This document shows, piece by piece, positions 37,342-48,100 of a stretch of DNA of 64,000 nt. Location: contig NZ_AMRI01000002.1 in NCBI RefSeq assembly GCF_000299915.1, positions 124,001 to 188,000 on the forward strand. The letters run 5' to 3'. This DNA is from Gallaecimonas xiamenensis 3-C-1. GTDB taxonomy: Bacteria; Pseudomonadota; Gammaproteobacteria; Enterobacterales; Gallaecimonadaceae. The translations under genes were made by a program, and so were the position numbers. Under the pieces are notes generated by a model that saw nothing but the letters and a program-made list of their open reading frames with translations, was not told the DNA's origin and ran no database searches. How positions within the stretch are numbered: the first letter of the stretch is position 1; the number at the start of each line of letters is the position of its first letter.

Positions 37342-40050
37342 TTAAAAAGTGTTGTACTGCAGGCCCAACTGGAAGGTGCGGCCGTATTCTTCGTATTGGG
37401 CGTTCAGGCTCTGGCGCCCGGTGTAGACGTAGTAGGGCTCGTCATTGAGGTTGAGGGCCTTGAAGGACAGCTGCAGCCTGGGGGTGGCAAACCACTTGGC
37501 GATAAAGTCCCATTGCAGGTGGCTGTCGGTGTAGAGGTCGTAGTTGGCGTCGTCCAGCTCGCTCACCTCCAGCAGGTATTGGGACTGGTAGGCGGCGGAC
37601 AGGCGCAGGGATATGCGGTCATCCTCGTAGCCGATGGCGAAGTTGGCGGTCTTGTCGGACTGGCTGGGGAAGGGCAGCTCACGGCTTTGCAGGCCGCCGT
37701 CTTCCAGCCAGTTGATGGTGGCTTTGGAATCGGTCCAGGTGCCGTTCACCGACAACAGCAGGTTGTTGTAGGGGGCGGGCAGGGTGTCAAAGCGTTTGAC
37801 GTAGTTGAGCTCCAGGCCGTAGAGGTCGGCGTCGTCGCCGTTGATGAAGGTCTTGGCCTGGTCGAAGTCTTCATAGCCGCTGCGCCCGGCCAGGTCGGCA
37901 CTGTAGATGAAGTGCTGGATGTCCTTGTAGAAGAGGCCGGCGGAGATCACCCCCACTTCCCCCATGTAGTGTTCCAGGCTCAGGTCGTAGTTGCGGCTGG
38001 TCATGGACTTGAGCTGGGGGTTGCCGAATTCGGCTTCGTATTCCCCCTGGTCGCCCTCCCGGTACATGCCGGGGGCCAGTTGCTCAAAGGTGGGACGTAC
38101 GAAGGAGCTGGACAGGGCGGCGCGCAGCTGGGTCTGGTCGCTGAAGCTGTAACGCAGGTTCAACGACGGCAGCCATTGGTCTTCGCTGCGGTTGGCGGTC
38201 ACCGGGGAAATGGCATCGTCGTCGCTCTCCAGGGCACTGAAACCTCTGGCCTGGCGCTTGCTGCGCTCATAGCGCAGGCCCGCCACCAGCCGCAGCTTCT
38301 GCCAATTGGCGGTGGCCATCAGGTAACCGGCGTCGGTGTCTTCGTCTATGGCGTAGTCGTTGATGGCCGAGTCCACTTGCTCCAGGTAGTCGGCCCGATC
38401 CAGGCTCCCAACCAGCCGCGCTATGGCCGCCCTGTCGATACGGGGACCGAAGGTGCCGAGGCCGTAGTCGGCCTGGCCGGCGCTGAAATCGGCCAGGGTG
38501 GCGTTGTCGGCTATGTCTTTGAAGGACCAGGCATCTTCATAGGCGCGCTTTTCACGGCGGCTGAACTTGGCGCCCCCTTGCAGGTCCAGGGTCAGCTGGG
38601 CCAGATCCCAATGGTGGATGACATCCAGCTTCAGGCTGTTATCCCGGTCGGTGGTGTCGGTGTCAGCCATCTTTACCTTGCCAAGCGCAAAGGCGCCGGC
38701 GTCATAAAGGGCGGCGGGGCCGGTCAACACCGGCTTTTGCCGGCCCTGGTAGCTAAGGCCGTCCAGTTCGCTTTCGAAGGCGGCGCCGCTGATGTAGAAG
38801 GGGGTGTCTTCTTCGGCGCGGCTGACGGCGGCCTGGTATTTGAAGGTCCAGTCGTCCAGCAGGCTTTGGCCTCCCAGGATCAGGGCCTGAATGGTCTGGG
38901 TTTCCTTGCGGGCTTTCAGTTCACGGCTCAGTTCGGCGCTGCCGGCCTGGCCCGGTGCCAGTGGCTCCTCGAACTTGGCTCCCAGGGCCTGGCGGCTCTC
39001 GTCGTCGGAAAATTCCGAATAAAGGCCGCGCAGGTAGAACTGCTGCTGCTCGCTGGGGCGGTAATCGAGGTTGGCGGCAAGGCCGGTGCGCTCGCGGGTG
39101 ATGCGGTAATCGCGCAGCTCGGTTTCTTCCAGCTGGTCGCCGTCCCAGGCGCCGCCGGTTTCCACGTTGTCGGAGCCGAACTTGCGCTCGTACCAGCTGC
39201 CGGCCAGGGCCAGGCCCAGCACTTCCACCTGGTCACCCAGGTCGAAGGTGTCCGAGTAGCTGGCGGCCAGTTTGGGGCTGGTCTTGTCTTCCAGGCGGTT
39301 GTGGCTGGCCTCGGCCGAGAAGCTGAAGTAGCGACTGTCCCGGTCGAAGGCCGAATAGCTCTTCATTTCCACATTGCCACCCAGGCTGTTGGCGTCCATG
39401 TCCGGGGTCAGGCTCTTGGCCACTTCCAGGCTGGAAAGCAGATCTGAGGGAATGACGTCCAAGGCCACGGCGCGGCGGCCGGCCTCGGGAGCGGGCAGGG
39501 CGACACCGCCGTAGGTAACGGTATTGAGATCCGGGGCCAGGCCGCGGATCCGCACGAAGCGGCCCTCGCCCTGGTCACGCTCTATGGAAATGCCTGGCAG
39601 GCGCTGCAGGGACTCGGAGGCGTTGTCGTCCGGATACTGGCCTATGGCGTCGGCGGCGGCCACCGACAGGATGTTATCGGCAGTCTTCTGGCGGTTGAGG
39701 GACCGGCTGAGGCTGGCGGCCTGGCCGACGACCGTGATGCGCTCCACGGCGCCGTCCAGCACCAACGGCAGCTCCAGGGGCTGGCCGTCCACCACTTCTA
39801 TGCTCTTGACCAGAGGCGAAGCGCCCATGTACTGGACCAGCAGTTGGTAACGACCTTGGGCCACGGCCGGCAGCTGAAAGCGGCCGTCCTTACCGGTCAC
39901 CGCCCGGTAAGGGCTGTCTTTGAGAAGGATCTGGGCCCCGGCCACCTGGTGGCCGGTGGCGTCCTGGAGTTGGCCCTGGATACGGGCATCGGCCCAGCTT
40001 TGGGTGGAAAGGGCCAAGGCGGCCAAGGCAAAGAGCGGTGCGGTTTTCAT
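37342..40050 (-). CDS. TonB-dependent receptor linked to phytase
   Basis: Outer-membrane receptor probably importing inositol phosphates or their metal complexes. From MKTAPLFALAAL the product is 902 residues: signal peptide (to WA-DA, about residue 20), a carboxypeptidase-regulatory-like domain (about 21-95; ARIQGQLQDATGHQVAGAQI), the plug (about 115-230; ASESLQRLPGISIERD, RFVRIRGLAPDLNTV) and a barrel ending RTFQLGLQYNTF. A TonB receptor beside a beta-propeller phytase has been described in aquatic bacteria. Only 9 bases separate it from the phytase ATG. Confidence 0.9.
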   Translation of the reverse strand: MKTAPLFALAALALSTQSWADARIQGQLQDATGHQVAGAQILLKDSPYRAVTGKDGRFQLPAVAQGRYQLLVQYMGASPLVKSIEVVDGQPLELPLVLDGAVERITVVGQAASLSRSLNRQKTADNILSVAAADAIGQYPDDNASESLQRLPGISIERDQGEGRFVRIRGLAPDLNTVTYGGVALPAPEAGRRAVALDVIPSDLLSSLEVAKSLTPDMDANSLGGNVEMKSYSAFDRDSRYFSFSAEASHNRLEDKTSPKLAASYSDTFDLGDQVEVLGLALAGSWYERKFGSDNVETGGAWDGDQLEETELRDYRITRERTGLAANLDYRPSEQQQFYLRGLYSEFSDDESRQALGAKFEEPLAPGQAGSAELSRELKARKETQTIQALILGGQSLLDDWTFKYQAAVSRAEEDTPFYISGAAFESELDGLSYQGRQKPVLTGPAALYDAGAFALGKVKMADTDTTDRDNSLKLDVIHHWDLAQLTLDLQGGAKFSRREKRAYEDAWSFKDIADNATLADFSAGQADYGLGTFGPRIDRAAIARLVGSLDRADYLEQVDSAINDYAIDEDTDAGYLMATANWQKLRLVAGLRYERSKRQARGFSALESDDDAISPVTANRSEDQWLPSLNLRYSFSDQTQLRAALSSSFVRPTFEQLAPGMYREGDQGEYEAEFGNPQLKSMTSRNYDLSLEHYMGEVGVISAGLFYKDIQHFIYSADLAGRSGYEDFDQAKTFINGDDADLYGLELNYVKRFDTLPAPYNNLLLSVNGTWTDSKATINWLEDGGLQSRELPFPSQSDKTANFAIGYEDDRISLRLSAAYQSQYLLEVSELDDANYDLYTDSHLQWDFIAKWFATPRLQLSFKALNLNDEPYYVYTGRQSLNAQYEEYGRTFQLGLQYNTF

Positions 40051-40097
40051 TGGTGTCGGGTCCGGCTGGCAAGAAGGTGGCGCCGACTCTGGAAGAG

Positions 40098-40130
40098 CAA
40101 TGTGACGTTGGTGTTGCAGTGCCATGACGT
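40098..40130 (-). promoter_or_regulatory. Possible PhoB-type direct repeats upstream of the receptor-phytase operon
   Basis: On the minus strand ACGTCA occurs twice exactly 22 bases apart, with a weaker half (CTGCAA) midway, giving an 11-base period as in Pho boxes (TGTCA-type halves). It lies about 50-80 bases upstream of the receptor ATG. No clear -10 box follows, so confidence is low. Confidence 0.3.
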
Positions 40131-40223
40131 TGAGGGCGTAGAGCCGTTTTTACTGGCCTGGCGGCTCATTCAAGGGTGAGCCGAGCGGACCCGGGTCCGA
40201 AAAGCTCAGGGGCTGGCCCTCTT

Positions 40224-40255
40224 GTCACAGCACTGTCAAAAAGCCCCTTCACAAT
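40224..40255 (+). promoter_or_regulatory. Possible Pho-box promoter for the GGDEF-like gene
   Basis: TGTCA at 40224-40228 and again at 40235-40239, an 11-base period. CACAAT (40250-40255) lies 10 bases later, where a Pho promoter -10 is expected. On the minus strand the second repeat reads TTGACA, so it could instead be a -35 for the phytase operon. Confidence 0.35.
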
Positions 40256-40261
40256 CAGCCG

Positions 40262-41146
40262 ATGCTGATGACCCATAAATACAAGCTGCTGGCCCTGCTG
40301 CTGGCAATGACAGGGCTGCTGACCCTGGCCCTGGACCAAGGCCAGCTCAAGCCCTGGGGCGACCTGAACTGGCTGGATCTGGTCGGGGAAGGCTGCGTGC
40401 TGCTGGTCAGCCTGGCCTGGGTATACCTGGCCCTGGCCAGCCGCCCCCATGGCCGGGTAACCCTGCTGCTGTTCAGTGGCGGCCTGGCCTTCTTCTGTTC
40501 CTGTTGGCTCGACTTCCTCGACGAATTCCTCCGCTACCCCGCAGACCAGCCGATGATGAGCTGGATTGAGAGCCTGCCGGCTCCCTTGGGGCTGGGGGTG
40601 CTGACCCTGGGGCTTTGGGGCTGGCACCGAGAGCAGTTAGCCATCAATGCCCAACTCAAAGGCCGTGAGCAGTTCTTTCGCGAGCACCAACTGGTAGACC
40701 CCTTGACCCGCCTTAACACCCAGCCCTACCTGCAACTGGTGCTGGACCGGGAGCTGGCCCTGGGTAAACCCCTATGCCTGCTGGCCTGGGACCTGGAAGC
40801 CTTCGGACTTTTCAACCTACGCCGGGGCGAACTGGCCGGGGACAGGGTGCTAAGGGAGCTGGCCGAATTCCTGTTGGCCGGTCTGCGTTCCGAAGACTTG
40901 CTGTGCCGCCTGGGTGGCGACCGCTTCGTGGCCCTGTTGCCCCAGACCGCCCTGGCCGAGGCCGAGGCCATAGGCCAGGGCCTTGGCCGCCAGTTGCGCC
41001 AGCGCAATTGGTTGGGGGACAGCCTGGGGGTACGTAGCCTGGCCCTGGCGGCCCAGCCGGGAGACAACAGCGACCAGTTGCTGGGCAGGCTGATGCACCG
41101 CCTGGAAAGCCGCAAGGGCCTGGGGCCCTTTGTCCGGAGCGCCTGA
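40262..41146 (+). CDS. Membrane protein with degenerate GGDEF domain
   Basis: A 294-residue protein with about four N-terminal helices (residues 6-125) and a C-terminal GGDEF-type domain (about 140-290). The active-site signature is GGDRF (218-222) instead of GGDEF/GGEEF, and the nearby DPLTRLN is also altered, so diguanylate cyclase activity is doubtful. The product-binding I-site RxxD is intact (RSED) at the canonical spacing, so it may bind c-di-GMP. No ribosome site precedes the ATG at 40262 or the alternative at 40268. The stop overlaps the AraC gene start (TGATG). Confidence 0.82.
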   Translation: MLMTHKYKLLALLLAMTGLLTLALDQGQLKPWGDLNWLDLVGEGCVLLVSLAWVYLALASRPHGRVTLLLFSGGLAFFCSCWLDFLDEFLRYPADQPMMSWIESLPAPLGLGVLTLGLWGWHREQLAINAQLKGREQFFREHQLVDPLTRLNTQPYLQLVLDRELALGKPLCLLAWDLEAFGLFNLRRGELAGDRVLRELAEFLLAGLRSEDLLCRLGGDRFVALLPQTALAEAEAIGQGLGRQLRQRNWLGDSLGVRSLALAAQPGDNSDQLLGRLMHRLESRKGLGPFVRSA

Positions 41147-42132
41147 TGCGCTCCTGGTTCGCCCTGGAAGATAAGGTGCTGCCGCCGACCCTGGCCCAGG
41201 CCATGGTCAAGGTTGCGGCCCGGCGTGGCCTGGATCCGGACCGGCTGCTAAGGGGCACGGGGTTGTTTGAGGCCGACCTTGGCCGCTCAAACTACCGCCT
41301 GGCCCCCAGCCAATTGCTGCGGCTGGCCCAGCAATGCCAGCGCCAGGGGCCGGCTGACCTGGGGTTTCTGGTCGGGCATCATCTGCTGAGGGGGGAAGAC
41401 GAGCTGGCCCTGGCCCTGCGCAGCGTCCCGGATCTGCGCCGTTTCTTCCTGGTACTGGCCAGGGGCAGGGGAGCCTGGATGCCTTTGCAGTTTCTGCGCC
41501 TGGAAGCGGGGGGCGAGCGGCTCTATTGCTATCTGCACGACAGCCTGGGGCTGGGCCCAGCCCAGGGCTTTTTCACCCAGATCGCCCTGGGGCTGCTGGC
41601 CGCCACCCTGCGCCTGCAGTTGGATGGCCGCCAGGCCCTGTCCCTGGCCCTGGCCGAGCCGGTGCCCAAGGCATTGCATCTCTACCAGACCCACCTGGGC
41701 TTGGACCTGGCATTCGACAGCCCGCAAACGGTACTGAGTTTTCCCCGCAGCTGGTGGCAGGCCCCCTTTCTAGAGGCCGATGCCGTCCAGTTTGCCAAGG
41801 CAAGGGCCAGTGTAGGGGCCAAGGAACCCCTGGGGTTACTGGAATGGGTGATGCGGTTGCAGCTGCGCCATCTCAAGGAACCCCTGAGCCTGGAGGCCAC
41901 CGCCGCCCTGGCCGGGCTTAGCCCTGCCAGCCTCAAACGTCAGTTAAAGTGCCAAGGCAGCAGTTTCCAGCATTGCTGCGACCAGGCCCGCAAGGCCAGG
42001 GCCCTGCACTGGCTCTGCGCCTGCGGCGCCTCCAACGAGGTGCTGGCCCAGCGCCTGGGCTATTCCGACGTCCACAATTTTAGGCGCTCATTCAAGCGCT
42101 GGACCGGCCTGGTGCCCTCGGTTTTTCGTTAG
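41146..42132 (+). CDS. AraC-family transcriptional regulator
   Basis: A 328-residue regulator of the OruR/ArgR-like group. An arabinose-binding-like N-terminal domain (about 20-215) with LAPSQLLRLAQQCQRQGPADLGFLVG precedes the AraC helix-turn-helix pair (about 230-328). In it, LSLEATAALAGLSPASLKRQLK is the first helix-turn-helix and VLAQRLGYSDVHNFRRSFKRWTG is the second with the family signature. It is translationally coupled to the degenerate GGDEF protein, which suggests a joint signalling role. The stop overlaps the convergent patatin gene by 4 bases. Confidence 0.88.
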   Translation: MRSWFALEDKVLPPTLAQAMVKVAARRGLDPDRLLRGTGLFEADLGRSNYRLAPSQLLRLAQQCQRQGPADLGFLVGHHLLRGEDELALALRSVPDLRRFFLVLARGRGAWMPLQFLRLEAGGERLYCYLHDSLGLGPAQGFFTQIALGLLAATLRLQLDGRQALSLALAEPVPKALHLYQTHLGLDLAFDSPQTVLSFPRSWWQAPFLEADAVQFAKARASVGAKEPLGLLEWVMRLQLRHLKEPLSLEATAALAGLSPASLKRQLKCQGSSFQHCCDQARKARALHWLCACGASNEVLAQRLGYSDVHNFRRSFKRWTGLVPSVFR

Positions 42133-42989
42133 GCGCTGGCCGCTTCTTGCAGGCCCAGGCGTTGCAGGTGGGCCAAGCCCTGATCCAGCCCCATACGGTA
42201 ACCGGCGTCTACCTTGGCCTTGTCCATGGTCAGGCGGCCGACGGCAAAGTCTGGCGGCGGCGCCACTACTTGGACTCGGCAATCGGCCGGGGGACTTTCG
42301 ATGAAATCCAAGGCGGCGTTGTAGTGCTTGGCCCTGTCCAGCAGGGTCTGGGCCAACTGCGGCTGGTCCTTGAACAGGCGCTGGGTCAGCCAGGGCAGGC
42401 GACTGGGCTTTTTGCGATAGCCAAGGGGGTGGGACAGCACCACTGTGATGTCCCTGGCGCCGCGCCGGTAGGCTTCGGCCACCGGTATGGAGTCGCTCAT
42501 GCCGCCGTCGGTATAGGGCTTGTCCTCGAACTCCGGCATGGCCTTATAGACCAGGGGCAGGGCGCAGGTGGCCAGCATCAAGGGGTCCAGGTTGTCGCGG
42601 CTGGCCTGAAGGTAGCGGGGCTGGCCGGTGGCCACGTCCGTTATCACCACCAGCAGCGGGCAGGCCTCGTCGAAATTGCCCAGGTTCAGGGGCAGTACCT
42701 TGCGGGACTCGTGCCAGAGCCAGGCCACATCGGCCAGGTGGCCGCCCAGGGCGAAACGGCGGGGGTCGAAGAATCGGCGGGTGCGGGCCAGGCGGCTGAT
42801 GATCTTGCGGCTGCGCCCCGGTTGCCGGCACAGGTAGCCGACGCTGTTGGTGGCCCCGGCCGAGACCCCCAGCACTAGGTCAAAGGGCTGGTAGTGATGG
42901 TGCAGCCAGCAGTCCAGCACGCCGGCGGCAAAGATGCCTCTCATGGCGCCCCCTTCAACCACCAATGCCTGTTGGCCTGTCCTTTCCAT
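42129..42989 (-). CDS. Patatin-like phospholipase (YjjU type)
   Basis: A 286-residue serine lipid hydrolase. The oxyanion loop is VEGGAMRGIF (about 10-19), the nucleophile elbow GVSAG (about 41-45) and the catalytic dyad Asp lies in DGGMSDSIP (about 163-171). These match the YjjU/RssA-type bacterial patatins. Its natural substrate is not known. No signal peptide, so probably cytoplasmic or membrane-peripheral. Upstream is an AT-rich stretch with two ATTTAAA repeats that could hold its promoter. Confidence 0.88.
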   Translation of the reverse strand: MERTGQQALVVEGGAMRGIFAAGVLDCWLHHHYQPFDLVLGVSAGATNSVGYLCRQPGRSRKIISRLARTRRFFDPRRFALGGHLADVAWLWHESRKVLPLNLGNFDEACPLLVVITDVATGQPRYLQASRDNLDPLMLATCALPLVYKAMPEFEDKPYTDGGMSDSIPVAEAYRRGARDITVVLSHPLGYRKKPSRLPWLTQRLFKDQPQLAQTLLDRAKHYNAALDFIESPPADCRVQVVAPPPDFAVGRLTMDKAKVDAGYRMGLDQGLAHLQRLGLQEAASA

Positions 42990-43131
42990 GTCGTGCTCCG
43001 GCTGAGTGTTTGCTCTAACCTAGCAAAGGCCGGGGGAAACTTTAAATAGATTATTTAAATCAATTAGATAGGATTTCACGTGGCGTTCCTTGGTGAACAT
43101 TTAGGCACACGACTGTACGCGCAGCACCCAT

Positions 43132-43159
43132 AAAAAAGGCCGCTTGCGCGGCCTTTTTT
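43132..43159 (-). terminator. Terminator of pckA
   Basis: AAGGCCGC-TTGC-GCGGCCTT hairpin with A-run and T-run; 11 bases after the pckA stop on the minus strand. Confidence 0.88.
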
Positions 43160-43169
43160 CGATTCGGGC

Positions 43170-44771
43170 TTACAGCTGTGGGCCGGCGGCCACCAGGGCC
43201 TTGCCTTCGTCGTTGTCGGTGAATTTGACGAAGTTGTCTACAAAACGCTTGGCCAGGTCCTGGGCCTTGGCGTCCCACTGGGCGGCGTCGCCGTAGGTGT
43301 TGCGCGGGTCCAGGATGGACTGGTCTTCTACCCCCGGCAGGGCTTGGGGCACGGCCAGGTCGAAGTAGGGCAGGCTGTGGAACTGGGCATCTTCGATGCT
43401 GCCGTCAAGGATGGCGTCGATGATGGCGCGGGTGGCCTTGATGGAGATGCGCTTACCGGTGCCGTTCCAGCCGGTGTTGACCAGGTAGGCTTCGGCGCCC
43501 ACCGCTTCCATACGCTTGACCAGTACTTCGGCGTACTTGGTGGGGTGCAGGCTCAGGAAGGCGGCACCAAAGCAACTGGAGAAAGTGGGAGTGGGTTCGG
43601 TAACGCCACGCTCGGTACCGGCCAGCTTGGCGGTGAAACCGGACAGGAAGTAGTACTCGGCCTGCTCTTTGGTGAGCTTGCTTACCGGCGGCAGTACGCC
43701 GAAGGCGTCGGCGGTCAGGAAGATCACCTTCTTGGCGTGGCCAGCCTTGGATACCGGTTTGACGATATTGTCGATGTGGTAGATGGGGTAGGAGACGCGG
43801 GTGTTCTCGGTCTTGGAGCCATCGTTGAAATCGACGCTGTTATCGCTCAGCACTGTGACGTTTTCCAAGAGGGCGTCGCGGCGGATAGCGTTGTAGATAT
43901 CCGGCTCGGCTTCCTGGCTGAGGTTGATGGTCTTGGCGTAGCAGCCACCTTCGAAGTTGAACACGCCGTCGTCGTCCCAGCCGTGCTCGTCGTCGCCAAT
44001 CAGTTCACGCTTGGGATCGGTGGACAGGGTGGTTTTGCCGGTGCCGGACAGGCCGAAGAAAATGGCCACGTCGCCGTCTTTGCCAACGTTTGCAGAGCAG
44101 TGCATGGAGGCAATGCCCTTGAGCGGCAGCAGGTAGTTCATCATGGAGAACATGCCTTTTTTCATCTCGCCACCGTACCAGGTGCCGCCGATCAGCTGCA
44201 TGCGCTCGGTGAGGTTGAAGGCCACGAAGTTTTCGCTGTTCAGGCCCTGCTTTTCCCAGTTGGGGTTGGTGGTCTTGGCGCCGTTCATTACCACGAAGTC
44301 GGGCACGAAGCTGGCCAGTTCTTCATCGCTGGGGCGGATGAACATGTTCTTGACGAAGTGGGCCTGCCAGGCCACTTCGGTGATGAAGCGCACGCAAAGG
44401 CGGGTATCGCTGTTGGCGCCGCAGTAGGTGTCCACCACGAACAGGCGCTTGCCGGACAGTTGCTCGGTCACCAGGCCTTTGAGTTCGTTCCAGGTGTCGG
44501 TGCTGATGGGCTTGTTGTCGTTCTTGCCCTGATCTGACCACCAGACGGTGTCCTTAGTGGTGTCGTCGCGAACGATGTACTTATCCTTGGGAGAGCGACC
44601 GGTGAAGATACCGGTATCCACGGCTACGGCGCCCAGGGTGGTGACGGTTCCTTTCTCATACCCTTGAAGATCCGCACGGGTTTCTTCTTCGAAAAGCTGT
44701 TCGTATGAGGGGTTGTAGAGGATTTCCTGGACATCACTGATGCCGTATTGGCCCAGATCGAGCTTGCTCAT
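43170..44771 (-). CDS. pckA: ATP-dependent phosphoenolpyruvate carboxykinase
   Basis: Converts oxaloacetate and ATP to phosphoenolpyruvate, the entry to gluconeogenesis. The 533-residue product has the substrate loop [10 protein letters not shown] (about 59-68), the kinase P-loop [11 protein letters not shown] (about 240-250) and the metal and ATP segments [10 protein letters not shown] and [14 protein letters not shown] precedes the ATG. It is convergent to envZ as in E. coli, but with 16 kb of other genes between. The 330 bases upstream separate it from a divergent protease gene. Confidence 0.97.
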   Translation of the reverse strand: MSKLDLGQYGISDVQEILYNPSYEQLFEEETRADLQGYEKGTVTTLGAVAVDTGIFTGRSPKDKYIVRDDTTKDTVWWSDQGKNDNKPISTDTWNELKGLVTEQLSGKRLFVVDTYCGANSDTRLCVRFITEVAWQAHFVKNMFIRPSDEELASFVPDFVVMNGAKTTNPNWEKQGLNSENFVAFNLTERMQLIGGTWYGGEMKKGMFSMMNYLLPLKGIASMHCSANVGKDGDVAIFFGLSGTGKTTLSTDPKRELIGDDEHGWDDDGVFNFEGGCYAKTINLSQEAEPDIYNAIRRDALLENVTVLSDNSVDFNDGSKTENTRVSYPIYHIDNIVKPVSKAGHAKKVIFLTADAFGVLPPVSKLTKEQAEYYFLSGFTAKLAGTERGVTEPTPTFSSCFGAAFLSLHPTKYAEVLVKRMEAVGAEAYLVNTGWNGTGKRISIKATRAIIDAILDGSIEDAQFHSLPYFDLAVPQALPGVEDQSILDPRNTYGDAAQWDAKAQDLAKRFVDNFVKFTDNDEGKALVAAGPQL

Positions 44772-45101
44772 GGGTGTTGGCTCCTGAGGATACGTAGTGT
44801 CTTTCTGTAGGGATTTGTATCTGTGTTATTGGCGCGCATTGTAGCCCAGGGCAGCCCCCGAGAGAACGTTTGCCAGTCACGAAAATGAAAGACTTTCAGG
44901 ATGGGTTACAACGACCCAAGGTCATCGAAACGCACGAAATGTTAAATTTGTAAGAAATTTTGAAACATGACGTACCAATACATTTTGAATACTTTTGTTG
45001 CTGATTGATTTTTCAGGTGTTACACAGGTTTCCCCCCCTTGCAAGGACCTGACACAAGCCAATCGAGCTTGGTCGTGATGTTGTTTTCAGAGGAACGAAT
45101 A
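44772..45101. other. Divergent intergenic region between pckA and the first S8 protease gene
   Basis: 330 bases with no open gene. The half next to the protease (about 44880-45020) is strongly AT-rich and should hold its promoter, but no convincing -35/-10 pair stands out (a TTGAAA lies at about 44960). On the pckA side TACAAT on the minus strand near 44840 is a weak -10 candidate. No clear operator seen. Confidence 0.5.
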
Positions 45102-48100
45102 ATGAAGCCTAATTCTCTCTTCAAAATCAGCCCATTAGCGCTGGCGCTCTTTGCTTTGCCCTCTCTCGCCGAGGTCACTAAAGCGGAGCAGGGGCTCTTT
45201 TTTGACAAACTTACTTATCAGTCTCAATCAGTCGATAAATCCAAGCTCCCCGTTCTGAAGCAGGTTGCAACAAATCGCTATATTGTCGAATTGAAAGGCA
45301 AACCGGTGGCCGTTTACGAAGGTGGTATAAGCGGTTTGCAGAGTGCCAAGAGAGATGAAAGCGGAAAAATCCTTTTTGGTGCCCAGGCTACCCGTGCCTA
45401 CGTCAGTGCCTTGGAAACAGAACAAAAGGCAACCGTTGCTGCCATCAAGAAGCAATTCCCTGCCGTCACGGTCAAAGCACAATTCGATACGGTGTTTAAC
45501 GGACTCGTGGTCGAGGGATTAGATTTGGATGAAGCCAGTCTCAGAGCTCTTCCAAACGTAAAGAACGTCTATCGCGACCAACTGGTGCATGTTCAGATGG
45601 ATGCCTCGCTGCCCATCATTAAGGCGCCTCTGGCCTGGAACGAGCTGGGAGGACGTGACAGCGCAGGTAAAGGTATCCGTATTGCTGTGGTCGATTCGGG
45701 CATTCGCCCGGAAAATCCGATGTTCAGTGATGCAGGAATGGAAGCTCCGGAAGCCGGCAGCCTACCCACGGACGATTACTGCCACACTACAGATCCTGAT
45801 TTCTGTAACAATAAGCTGATCGTTGCCCGGGCCTACCCTGCGTCGTCAAGTACCAGTCCTGACGAATATGTTGGGATACCCAAAGGTTACAACGGCCACG
45901 GTACCCATGTGGCTGGCACTGCAGCGGGCGTTCCCGTGTCTGCCGAGTATGGTGGTGCCCAGTATGAAATATCTGGGGTGGCTCCAAGTGCATACCTGAT
46001 GGCCTACAAGGCATTGTATTACAACGGCAACACTGCTTCCGGACTGACCTCCAGTCTTATCAGTGCTGTCAACGATGCAGTGAAAGACGGTGCTGACGTG
46101 ATCAACAATTCCTGGGGTGGTGGCCCTGGTGGGGATCCCAATTTCAGTGCCTACAAGTCAGTGTTTGAGAACGCCGAGGCAGCTGGTGTAGTGGTAGTTA
46201 CCGCTGCCGGTAATGACGGCAATGCAGCCAAGACAGTTGGGTGCCCGGGATGTGTGGAATCTGGCATTACAGTGGCCAACACCCAGACCGGGCGTGGTTT
46301 CAGCCAGTTTGCTGAGGTCGAAAACCTTGGCCAACTGCCAATGGTAGAGGGAAGCTCGCCAGTTTCTCTTGCGGACCTTGATACCGAAGCACTCAGTGCC
46401 CCCTTGTTGGCTGCGACTAGTATCGATCAGGCCAATGTGGAAGGTTGTACCAGCTTTCCTGTAGATAGCTTCGCGGGCGGCTATGCACTGATTTCGCGAG
46501 GAACCTGCTCCTTCTCAGAAAAAGCTGACAATGCCTCGGCTGCGGGGGCGCTGGGCATAGTTGTTTATAACAATAATGCAGGGGAAGGGCCCTTCATCAT
46601 GTCGATGCCTGGTGCCACAGTTCCTGGTGTGATGATCAGTAAAGAAAACGGCGATGCCATTGAGAGTGCGCTTGCCAATGGCAACCTGACCATTACGTTG
46701 GACCCTACATGGCAGGCGTACACCGACAGTGACTTGGTTGATGTCATGAACGCAAGTTCGTCTCGTGGCCCCAACGGAGACAGCAGTTTTATCAAGCCTG
46801 ATATGGCCGCCCCGGGTACCAACATTCTGTCAGCAGCCTCACCTGACTTGGATGAAGGTGCTTTCGGAGTCAAAACCGGCACCTCCATGGCTAGCCCGCA
46901 TGTGGCCGGTGCTGCTGCTTTGGTATTGGCTGCCCATCCTGATTGGACTCCAGCCCAAGTGAAAGCGGCGTTGACCACGACCAGCAATACACATGTGTTA
47001 GATGATGACGGGGTAACCCCGGCCAACGCTTTTGCCAAGGGCGCCGGCCGTCTCGAGACCTACAAAGCTATCCATGCTGGCTTGTCTGTGTCCCCCGTAT
47101 CCATCGCAGGCAATTATTGCTTTGACAGCTGCAGCTTCCAGGTAGCTACAACCAGCCTTGGAGAGGGTGACGTAACCTGGGTTGGTTCAGTTCAGTTTGA
47201 CGACAGCACCGTAACAGGAACGCTGGCAGTTGCTGGTAGCGAAACCAGTGAGCTGGTGTTTGGTGCTGACAACAAAGACGGTAGCTTTACACTGTCTGTA
47301 GACACCAGTCAGGCCACTAAAGATAAATGGTATTTCGGTACCATCACCTGGCAGGACAGCGGTTACAAGTATCCCCAGGCCCATATGCCGGTAGCCATTT
47401 ATGCCGGCAGCAGTTCAGACCTTACCCTGCTGAGCAGCTCTGGCGGCGTCATTACAGCCAACGACTCTTTGGCTGCTAGGACCCAGGTGAACAATCAGAG
47501 CATTGACGGTGAAGCGACTCTCAAGGTTTCCTTTCCCGAGGCCCTGAGCCTGCAAGGAACGCCTGTCGCGGTGGTGAAACACGGTAGTCAGGCATCACTG
47601 GGTTATGACGAGGCGTCCCGCGCACTGACCTGGACTGGAACTCTGGATAAGCCAAGCCTGACTGTGTCCAGTGGCCCAGCCTGGCTGGATTCACTGCCGT
47701 CCCTGACGGAAGGTTTTGCTCCTGAAACCATCGCCTGTGGTAGTGCCAGCCAATGTGACGAAGGTGAAGTCACTCTAAACGCCGCCGGCCTGGGCCTGTC
47801 TTTTGTGGGCCAGGAAGTGACCAAGTTAACTCTGGGCACCAACGGCTATGTGGCCCTCAACGGTGCTACCGTGTTGCAGTCGTATTTCAATGACGCTTTC
47901 CCCACCACTAAAGCTACCGGTGCCGTCCTGGCGCCTTTCTGGACCGATTTGGATATGAGTTCGGTCGGCCAGTGGTACTACAGCGTTTTGAGTGACGGCA
48001 TCGACAACTATCTGACCTTCGAATGGAAAGATGTACCTATTTATGGTGATGACAGCATTAAGTACACCTTCCAGGTGCTCTTTAAGCTGAACTCCAGTGA

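Noticed and set aside
36964-39447. An 827-codon open frame antisense to the phytase-linked receptor
   Set aside because: No start context, no domain, Gly/Val/Gln-rich shadow of the receptor gene.
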